The notes beneath the pieces are model-generated. The model made no database searches, was not told the origin of the DNA, and was given only the letters and a program-made list of their open reading frames with translations. 28,512 nt of DNA from a virus. The stretch is taken from positions 1-28,512 of the IMG/VR virus record IMGVR_UViG_3300009159_000235. One strand, given 5' to 3'. The position numbers and the translations under genes were made by a program. Below are positions 22,963-28,512 of this stretch, piece by piece; position 1 is the stretch's first letter; the number at the start of each line of letters is the position of its first letter.

Positions 22963-23424
22963 TTAAGCTAGTTTGAAGCCAGCAGTTGTAACGTCTGTAC
23001 CAGTAACGTTAACACCTGTTACGGTGCCATCGCTGGCTGTGATTTGAACGTTGCCAAGTGCACGGAGGCTAGCTTGCAATGTAGTTGTAGTCCAGGCAGC
23101 TTGTGGATACACACCAATGCTGATCTGACCAGAGCTGTCAGCTTCAACTTGATACATAGCAACTGTAGCTGTGTTTTGGATGTTTTGCATTAGTTGGTTA
23201 ACAACACCAGGAGTGAAAACACCACCTGAGTATGAACCCAGTTGTGTTGTCAAATCGATGTTCTGATTGGAACCGTTCTGAACAATAATCTTGAAGTAAT
23301 CAAGCTTGGGGCCAGCCATCTGCACCAAGGCAGCTGAGCTGATTGTACCAGTTTGTGAACCGTTGTTAACGTCTAACGCAAATACTGGTTGCGAATCACC
23401 ATTGAAGGGTGGAAAATATGCCAT
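22963..23424 (-). CDS. Probable virion protein, single-gene unit
   Basis: This is a 153-aa protein, rich in Gly, Thr, Val, Gln and Asn with few charges. The start MAYFPPFNGDSQPVFALDVNN and the end TVTGVNVTGTDVTTAGFKL are typical of small head or tail decoration proteins, but the family is not recognised by name. It has a strong ribosome binding site (AGGAG, about 10 nt upstream), a TAAATA motif at 23467-23472, a short GGCC hairpin in the leader and its own terminator; this suggests strong late expression. Being a virion protein is inference from composition and expression layout. Confidence 0.72.
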   Translation of the reverse strand: MAYFPPFNGDSQPVFALDVNNGSQTGTISSAALVQMAGPKLDYFKIIVQNGSNQNIDLTTQLGSYSGGVFTPGVVNQLMQNIQNTATVAMYQVEADSSGQISIGVYPQAAWTTTTLQASLRALGNVQITASDGTVTGVNVTGTDVTTAGFKLA

Positions 23425-23466
23425 TTTAAAAATCTCCTAAGTTAGTGGCCTTTCTGGGCCTACTTT

Positions 23467-23472
23467 TATTTA
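23467..23472 (-). promoter_or_regulatory. Candidate late promoter motif before the virion-type gene
   Basis: GACTAAATAAAAG on the minus strand, about 43 nt before the ATG at 23424 and 15 nt after the stop of the upstream gene. The next gene ends in a terminator, so this motif is the likely source of its transcript. Confidence 0.5.
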
Positions 23473-23487
23473 GTCGATTGACAAAAA

Positions 23488-25419
23488 TCACTGTGGTTGA
23501 GGATTATTTCTAGCACGATTTTGTGCGGCAAAAGCATCTGAACTAAAGCGTCCCACTGCTTTGCTGTAGCCTGCAGGGGTGGCCATGACCCAGCCTTCTT
23601 GTCCTGGATGCTGTGCATCTAGCTGACCGCGGATGCCTTCTTTGATGTCGTGCAGTAGTAAAAATGCTTCAAATGCGGCTGTCATCCCAGCTTGTCGCTG
23701 TGGGTCATTTACATAGTTGGCAATGTTGTTGTATTTGCTGGCAGTCACTTTGCCCTGCAACCATTTACCAAATTCAGGCAGTAGTGTTTGTGGATTCAGA
23801 CGTTGTCCCACTTTGGTGTTAACATAGTCTACACAAAGTTTAGCTAGGTCAGCAATCTTGGCATCACGCATGGCAGCAGGGTCAAACAAACGGTTAATAT
23901 TGGTGCCCTGTGTGGCCACAATGTTTTGTAACTGTTTGACCTTGCCAGCATCGGGTACAATAGAACTTGGTACACTTGTTGCAGGATCAGCTAGTAACAA
24001 GCCCGGAACAGGATTAAATTCAACACCTCTAAGTGGCTCACGTGGTGCGTTTTGATCTGCATACATGGTGTGCATGGCCACTCCCACTCGACTTGCACCA
24101 ATACGTTTGCCCAGTGCGCTGTTTACAGGAATTTTATATGTGACTGTGTTGGGAGTAAACACATACCGCCCGTTTTCCACAGGTGGTGTATCCATGTACA
24201 ATAAGTCACCTTTAACATATCCACGGAAATCCCGGGGCAAGGCGGCATTTAACATGGGCCACAGTTGAGTATAGATAGGTGCTAGTTGTTCAACACGATT
24301 GCCTGCTTTGCCCTTGGCCACAGCACTAGCATCACGTTGCGCCATGTTTCGAGTAATAGCATCGGGGCTAGTAAACAATCCGTCGTAGCCCTTGGCATCA
24401 AATCCTGATCCGTCTGTGAGCACAAACTCACCTGTTGTAGGCTTGCGGCCAAATATGATAGCAGGCTTACCGTCCCATTTCACAGTTGTAGTTTCGCCGG
24501 GCGCGGCAGCAGCCTGTTGCACAATGTTTAGTGCCTGCTGAATGCCTGCTGTGCCATTGCGGAATACCATGTCTTCCAGGTGCTCAATACCCTTGGCTTG
24601 CCCGCCTACTCCAGCTTGTTCAGCTTCTACAAGTGGTCGCATGCCTTGGTTCACAATGCGGTCACGTAGTCGAGCCAAGAAGTTGACTTCGTTGTACTCT
24701 ATGTACAAGCTTTCTTTAACCTGCCCGGGCTCTTGTAAACCTTCACGAGCCAAGTATTCGCGGAAGTCTGCTAGTTTAGCATCACGCTGTGGATCTTTTG
24801 CTAGAGCTTGATAAATTGTTTCTACATTCTTTAAATCATTGCGATCATGCCCAGGGCCTAGTAATGCATTAGCCACGTAGTCGGGGTCCATGCCCCCGTT
24901 GACCAATTGGTTCGTAGTACGACTCAACATGCCGTTGGCACCAACTTTAAGCCCTTGTGATTTAGCAATTGAACTCATTAAAATGTTTCTGTACACACCT
25001 TTGTAGTTGCTGTCTGTTCCGCCAGCATAAAAGAATGTGCCCCAATCCAGGTTAGGGAAAAACATAAAGTCCGTTTGTACATAGCCATTTTTGGGATCGC
25101 CAGCAATGGGTGTCTTAAAGTGTACTTCGCCTTTTTTAACTACCCATTCACGTGGATCTTGTCCTTGGCTTTGTATGTATTGTGACAGCTTGGCCGCAAC
25201 TTGATCTTTGTTGACATCGTTTAAATCAACAGCCATGTCTAGGTCACCTGAGCTGGCAGCTCGACCAGTGGATCCCAGCCAGCGATCCTGTGGAAATTTG
25301 ATACCTGTTACTTTTTCCAACCAGGCTGCAGTAGCAGGTACGTCGGCCTTGTTGATACGCTGTGTTAAGGGTTGTCCTTGGGCATCTTTAAATACATTGC
25401 CGCCTTCATTAATCTGCAT
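23488..25419 (-). CDS. Fusion of a pol-beta-type nucleotidyltransferase and a KxDG ligase-like domain
   Basis: This is a 643-aa protein. The N-terminal domain has the pol-beta nucleotidyltransferase signature: LGSTGR at 48-53, GDLDMAVD with D59 and D61, and a third carboxylate at D117 (YVQTDFMFF). The second domain has VKWDGKPAI with K314, the KxDG motif I of ATP-dependent nucleic acid ligases and capping enzymes, then GEFVLTDGSGF, FRGYVKGDLLYM (motif III-like) and VTYKIPV (motif V-like). No separate OB-fold is obvious. Related proteins are known in T4-like phages under names such as DUF6267 (from memory). A role in repair of RNA or DNA ends is inference. It overlaps the upstream 85-aa gene by 11 nt. 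Confidence 0.82.
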   Translation of the reverse strand: MQINEGGNVFKDAQGQPLTQRINKADVPATAAWLEKVTGIKFPQDRWLGSTGRAASSGDLDMAVDLNDVNKDQVAAKLSQYIQSQGQDPREWVVKKGEVHFKTPIAGDPKNGYVQTDFMFFPNLDWGTFFYAGGTDSNYKGVYRNILMSSIAKSQGLKVGANGMLSRTTNQLVNGGMDPDYVANALLGPGHDRNDLKNVETIYQALAKDPQRDAKLADFREYLAREGLQEPGQVKESLYIEYNEVNFLARLRDRIVNQGMRPLVEAEQAGVGGQAKGIEHLEDMVFRNGTAGIQQALNIVQQAAAAPGETTTVKWDGKPAIIFGRKPTTGEFVLTDGSGFDAKGYDGLFTSPDAITRNMAQRDASAVAKGKAGNRVEQLAPIYTQLWPMLNAALPRDFRGYVKGDLLYMDTPPVENGRYVFTPNTVTYKIPVNSALGKRIGASRVGVAMHTMYADQNAPREPLRGVEFNPVPGLLLADPATSVPSSIVPDAGKVKQLQNIVATQGTNINRLFDPAAMRDAKIADLAKLCVDYVNTKVGQRLNPQTLLPEFGKWLQGKVTASKYNNIANYVNDPQRQAGMTAAFEAFLLLHDIKEGIRGQLDAQHPGQEGWVMATPAGYSKAVGRFSSDAFAAQNRARNNPQPQ

Positions 25420-25666
25420 CTGTGCGCCTTACTGATCTTACAAACTTACTTGGGTCCCGGTCACGAATGGCGTTTAGCAATTTTCTTGTTAGGTTTTCTG
25501 CTTGGTCCGGTGGGTAATTAGATTCAATTTGTTCAATCAAACGAATAGCACCTGCAATAACATTGCTTGCACGACTTTCAATGATGTACCGACGGTCGTG
25601 ATCAGGATGTCTTTCTGAATAGATTGACTCTAGTTCTTCTAAGATGCTCCGTGTTTTTTTCTGCAT
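25409..25666 (-). CDS. Small conserved T4-like phage protein
   Basis: This is an 85-aa, helical, charged protein of unknown function. The pattern IESRASNVIAGAIRLIEQI, then LTRKLLNAIRDRDPSKFVRS is known from small proteins that sit before the same large nucleotidyltransferase-like gene in T4-like aquatic phages, so the pair may work together. Its stop overlaps the start of that gene by 11 nt. No ribosome binding site is clear, but TAAATA motifs lie 20-24 nt before the ATG. Confidence 0.78.
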   Translation of the reverse strand: MQKKTRSILEELESIYSERHPDHDRRYIIESRASNVIAGAIRLIEQIESNYPPDQAENLTRKLLNAIRDRDPSKFVRSVRRTDAD

Positions 25667-25684
25667 AATTGTTTGATTTTTATT

Positions 25685-25690
25685 TATTTA
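25685..25690 (-). promoter_or_regulatory. Candidate late promoter motif in the divergent region
   Basis: CACTAAATAAATAAAAA on the minus strand, between the ATG at 25666 (minus) and the ATG at 25696 (plus). No clear promoter for the plus-strand genes was seen in this short gap. Confidence 0.4.
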
Positions 25691-25695
25691 GTGAA

Positions 25696-26913
25696 ATGGT
25701 ACCTATAAGTATTGGGATGGACAACGCCTTCCCCCAACCTTACCACAGTCAATTTGATTTGCGTGGCGAGTCTATGACATGTTACGGCTCTGATTTTAGA
25801 AATATCATTGATTATACGTTCAACAATCAAGGTTATCGATCCTTGGAAGATTTTGAAATAACCGACAAAGATCCATTATTGGTATGTTTAGGTAGCAGTA
25901 TTGCTACCGGGCACGGACTTGAATTATCACAATCATTCTCAAGTATTATAGCACAAAAGTTCAACAAAAAGCTATGGAATCTAGGCCAAGGATGTTTTAG
26001 ATCCAGTAATCAAACCATGCTGGAACAAGTGGAATTTTTGGTCACTACAGATCTAAACATAGATTATTGGGTGATACAATTCACGCATATAAATCGCCAG
26101 GGCAATCGATCCAACAGCTATGTTGAACTAGACAATGAAATTTGTATCAAAAACTTTTGTGACATACTAAACAAAATAACTCGGTTGTTAGCAGGTAAAA
26201 AATGGTGTTGGCTGTTAACTGATTGGAGTGGCAGTAAGTTTCCGAATTGGGTAACCAGCCACCCCAATAAAATTGCCATAGACCCCGACAGCGTGGATTT
26301 TGTCCCTGTAGCAGGCTACGAGCACTTGGCACCGGGCGACCATGCAATTCGAATGTTAAGGGTGCACCCCGGTCCAGAGTGGAATTTAGTTATTGCCAAT
26401 CAGATTATCAACTACTTTGATATGCATGCTACTATTAGTGGCACTTATTGGCGTAACAAGCAAGTGGGCAATACCGATGTGTTACTTGCACAAGAAGTAG
26501 CTTGTGTTAATTTTTTAAAAAAATACCAAAATTTAACATGGTGTTGGCAAGGGTTTTCGGATAATTTTTTTAATTACTGCAACAAAAAGTTTGTAATAAA
26601 CAACACTGATTACACTGGAGTGATAATCATCAACAGCCTGATAGGGGTAACACCACGACACTTTGTTGAGTATGTTGATTCTTTGTTGCATGACAATGTT
26701 CAAGCAGTTTATTTGGCTATAAATCGTTACGAGTTTATCCCAACTAATGACTTAAACATTAACTATCACGATGACCTAGGACAAAGTATTCGGCAGATAG
26801 TACAACATATTTCAAAACCGTTTCAACCTCTAGCATGGGACTGCCCAGAAATCAATGGGAATCATTTTGTGGGTATGCATGGACTAGATATTTTTGTTTA
26901 TGAGCGTAATTAA
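25696..26913 (+). CDS. SGNH-hydrolase-like protein
   Basis: From the ATG at 25696 this is a 405-aa protein. Its layout looks like SGNH/GDSL hydrolases: CLGSSIATGHGLE near the N-terminus (block I, with GSS in place of GDS), WNLGQGCFRSSNQ (block II with Gly) and RVHPGPEWNLVIANQII (block V with His and HPG). The Asp normally three residues before that His is a Leu, so the triad may be incomplete and activity is uncertain. The family removes acyl groups from sugars or lipids. The C-terminal part (after about 260) is unrecognised. It is the first of three plus-strand genes; the frame from TTG at 25669 is possible but has no better start signal. Confidence 0.68.
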   Translation: MVPISIGMDNAFPQPYHSQFDLRGESMTCYGSDFRNIIDYTFNNQGYRSLEDFEITDKDPLLVCLGSSIATGHGLELSQSFSSIIAQKFNKKLWNLGQGCFRSSNQTMLEQVEFLVTTDLNIDYWVIQFTHINRQGNRSNSYVELDNEICIKNFCDILNKITRLLAGKKWCWLLTDWSGSKFPNWVTSHPNKIAIDPDSVDFVPVAGYEHLAPGDHAIRMLRVHPGPEWNLVIANQIINYFDMHATISGTYWRNKQVGNTDVLLAQEVACVNFLKKYQNLTWCWQGFSDNFFNYCNKKFVINNTDYTGVIIINSLIGVTPRHFVEYVDSLLHDNVQAVYLAINRYEFIPTNDLNINYHDDLGQSIRQIVQHISKPFQPLAWDCPEINGNHFVGMHGLDIFVYERN

Positions 26914-27463
26914 TCACTATAGCCAACTTGACATACACTCGTTGCAACAAACAAGATTGTATGCACAAGGGCATCCGTTGATCAAACTCTGGCGTATGAA
27001 AAGAAGAAACATTGCGTTTACTGAGCCTTCCTGGGCCACTATGATCGATCAGGAACTAGATGGTGACTTTGTTTCTATCAACAGTGCTGGGTGGTATTTT
27101 GCCAACAATGCCAGGCATTGTATTGCAGTAGAGTCAAATCCGTTAAGCAAAAACTTTTGGACTGATGTACATATTGAGCATGATATCATGACATGGCATC
27201 CCACTTATCTTGGGCCGCAGACCGTGTTGGCATATTTCTCAGATGAACATCGTTACTGTACCATGGACGAGTTTGTGGGCTTTTGCGAACTTTGGTTGCA
27301 GTATCATCCCAAGCTTGTGATTGGGCTAGATCCTACAAAACTCAAATTCAATTATTTAAAATTTGATTTTGTTGATCACTTGTGTCAACGGCTACCATCA
27401 GCACATGTCAACACGCTCAGTTGTAAAGATTTTCATTTGTTGTTTACTATTGTAAAATTATGA
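26900..27463 (+). CDS. Unknown protein, possibly degenerate methyltransferase-like
   Basis: From the ATG at 26900 this is a 187-aa protein. The segment DGDFVSINSAGWYFANNA, then HCIAVESNPLS, and later TVLAYFSDEHRYC could be the glycine loop, acidic loop and motif IV of a Rossmann-type methyltransferase, but the glycine motif is weak, so this is a tentative reading. No membrane segment is seen. It overlaps the SGNH-like gene by 14 nt and the next gene by 4 nt, so all three plus-strand genes form one operon. Confidence 0.62.
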   Translation: MSVINHYSQLDIHSLQQTRLYAQGHPLIKLWRMKRRNIAFTEPSWATMIDQELDGDFVSINSAGWYFANNARHCIAVESNPLSKNFWTDVHIEHDIMTWHPTYLGPQTVLAYFSDEHRYCTMDEFVGFCELWLQYHPKLVIGLDPTKLKFNYLKFDFVDHLCQRLPSAHVNTLSCKDFHLLFTIVKL

Positions 27464-28209
27464 AAACGTTAATCTGGTTTCGAGAAGGCCTAAGCGGCCA
27501 TTATTTTAAATCTCTAGTAGATGATCAACCAACTGTTGTGTCATTCAGAATTGATCCTTGGTGGCCTGGGTTGTATGATGCACCGCCAGTGGTTGATCCA
27601 ACAATTAACTGTGTTTGCCTCCACCCTATTCCTAATTTTGATACATCGGCATTTCAAACAGTTGTTACTATATTAGCACATGACAAAATTTATCATGCTG
27701 CCTACAATGTGTTTTATAAAAAACTCTTGGTAGAACACCAGTTAACCGAAGAACACAAAAATTGGCAACTTAACCCAGTTGCTTGGTATGATCGGGCCTA
27801 CTATAACATACAAGAATATGTTGGCCTGTTTCAGCAAGATACCGTAAACAATACCATGCTAAATGTAATAAACTTTGATCATATACTACAAGAAGAATAC
27901 ATTGAATCAGTTTTTAAACAGTATTTCAACCGTGCCATGAGTGACAACATGAGGTCTATTGTTGCCCGCTATCGAGAACAACAACTTGGTATTGAATTAC
28001 CTCTTGCAGGTACTGAAATGTCAGACATTGTGTCTACTATTCCTGATCAATATTTTGCACAAGCCCCTTGGTTTGCTGCCTATTGTATATACAAATACGA
28101 ACACAATAACAAATTGGCCGAGACTGACCGGTTGTGGAGTATTGATTCTATTGAGCGTCCAATAGACAAGGAATTTTTACTGCAAATTGCTACTCAATAC
28201 AACAGCTAG
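27460..28209 (+). CDS. Unknown protein, possibly sulphotransferase-like
   Basis: This is a 249-aa protein. The start IWFREGLSGHYFKSLVDD resembles the phosphosulphate-binding loop at the N-terminus of sulphotransferase-like phage proteins, and the later VINFDHILQEEYIESVF also fits that group, but the match is weak. It is rich in aromatic residues and has no membrane segment. It starts within the upstream stop (ATGA). Its stop overlaps the stop of the convergent minus-strand gene at 28206. With the SGNH-like neighbour, a role in modifying surface sugars is a reasonable but unproved guess. Confidence 0.62.
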   Translation: MKTLIWFREGLSGHYFKSLVDDQPTVVSFRIDPWWPGLYDAPPVVDPTINCVCLHPIPNFDTSAFQTVVTILAHDKIYHAAYNVFYKKLLVEHQLTEEHKNWQLNPVAWYDRAYYNIQEYVGLFQQDTVNNTMLNVINFDHILQEEYIESVFKQYFNRAMSDNMRSIVARYREQQLGIELPLAGTEMSDIVSTIPDQYFAQAPWFAAYCIYKYEHNNKLAETDRLWSIDSIERPIDKEFLLQIATQYNS

Positions 28210-28508
28210 GATTGTTTGATCTGTCCCAACAATTGTTTCAACTTGGCACTTTGTATGTCTGCTGTAACCTTGGGTGCTTGCTCCCAAGCCGGGGTTCCTG
28301 TAGGCCGTTCCCATTTGGCGTTGGTATTACCTTCAACTTCATCAGCAGAGCGGGCTTGGCTTTTGGCCTTGATTGACTCCATAATTGAGCTGGTGGGTGC
28401 TCGAGATCCGTTACCTTCATCGCCGCCTTCATCAGTAATACGCATGGTTTCAATGTTATACTCCAAATCAATTTTTTGACCAACGCCGGTCGAGCTTCGA
28501 GATTTCAT
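28206..28508 (-). CDS. Hydrophilic phage protein at the right edge, possibly partial
   Basis: This is at least 100 aa from the ATG at 28508, but the frame stays open to the window edge (the codon before is TGT), so the true start may lie outside. The protein is hydrophilic and Gly/Glu/Ser/Lys-rich, with ITDEGGDEGNGSR near 24-36, and probably poorly ordered; no domain is recognised. Its stop lies across the stop of the plus-strand gene. Confidence 0.65.
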   Translation of the reverse strand: MKSRSSTGVGQKIDLEYNIETMRITDEGGDEGNGSRAPTSSIMESIKAKSQARSADEVEGNTNAKWERPTGTPAWEQAPKVTADIQSAKLKQLLGQIKQS

Positions 28509-28512
28509 ACAT

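Overview
The window reads as part of the genome of a large, strictly lytic-looking tailed phage of the T4-like myovirus type known from aquatic cyanophages and pelagiphages. Nearly everything lies on the minus strand in tightly packed genes, mostly overlapping by 1 nt (TAATG) or 4 nt (ATGA). The gene set mixes DNA-metabolism enzymes, virion parts (PAAR spike tip, pectate-lyase-like tailspike, large subtilisin-like protein) and many small proteins of unknown function. No integrase, tRNA, rRNA, CRISPR array or insertion sequence was seen. The host is not named by the sequence. Gamma/beta-type IscU and IscA, TTGACN-17-TATAAT promoters, and a surface-layer-like C-terminus ending in a LVGLATTGIEY motif all suggest a Proteobacterium, perhaps a freshwater Betaproteobacterium (inference).

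Layout. 1-2650 (minus): the N-terminal two thirds of a ClpX unfoldase at the left edge, a multi-pass membrane protein with a coiled coil, and a small unknown protein. 2680-2945: a gene-free stretch with a good sigma70-type promoter and a highly structured, protein-free segment read as a candidate ncRNA or structured leader. 2946-5701: a seven-gene operon around an ATP-dependent DNA ligase, from a promoter at about 5.7 kb to a clear terminator at 2.95 kb. 5698-6440: three small genes with two more promoters. 6446-7445: a single-gene unit (own promoter and terminator) coding for an adhesin/S-layer-like protein. 7511-11040: a 1086-aa protein with a C-terminal subtilisin domain, directly downstream of a PAAR spike-tip protein. 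11049-15425: unknown gene, glutaredoxin, unknown gene, nrdB and nrdA (class Ia ribonucleotide reductase). 15429-17431: unknown gene and a tailspike. 17458-18910: iscU, iscA and a RecB/Cas4-type nuclease behind a dedicated promoter. 18941-22893: a radical SAM enzyme, several unknown T4-like proteins and a 2OG-Fe(II) oxygenase. 22921-25666: a single-gene unit for a probable virion protein, then a 643-aa protein joining a pol-beta-type nucleotidyltransferase to a KxDG ligase-like domain. 25696-28209: three genes on the plus strand, converging on a minus-strand gene at the right edge.

How the parts fit. NrdA/NrdB plus glutaredoxin form a dNTP supply module, and the ligase and nuclease process DNA. 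IscU/IscA may support iron-sulphur and iron enzymes during infection, including the phage's own radical SAM protein. The PAAR protein, subtilisin-like protein, tailspike and adhesin-like protein suggest an elaborate host-contact apparatus. Two regulatory layers are visible: host-type sigma70 promoters before small operons, and a TAAATA motif, similar to the core of T4 late promoters, before several other genes. The items most worth a second look are the structured RNA candidate at 2.7-2.9 kb, the nucleotidyltransferase/ligase-like fusion, the PAAR-subtilisin pair, the iscUA module and the leaderless promoter at 5.93 kb.
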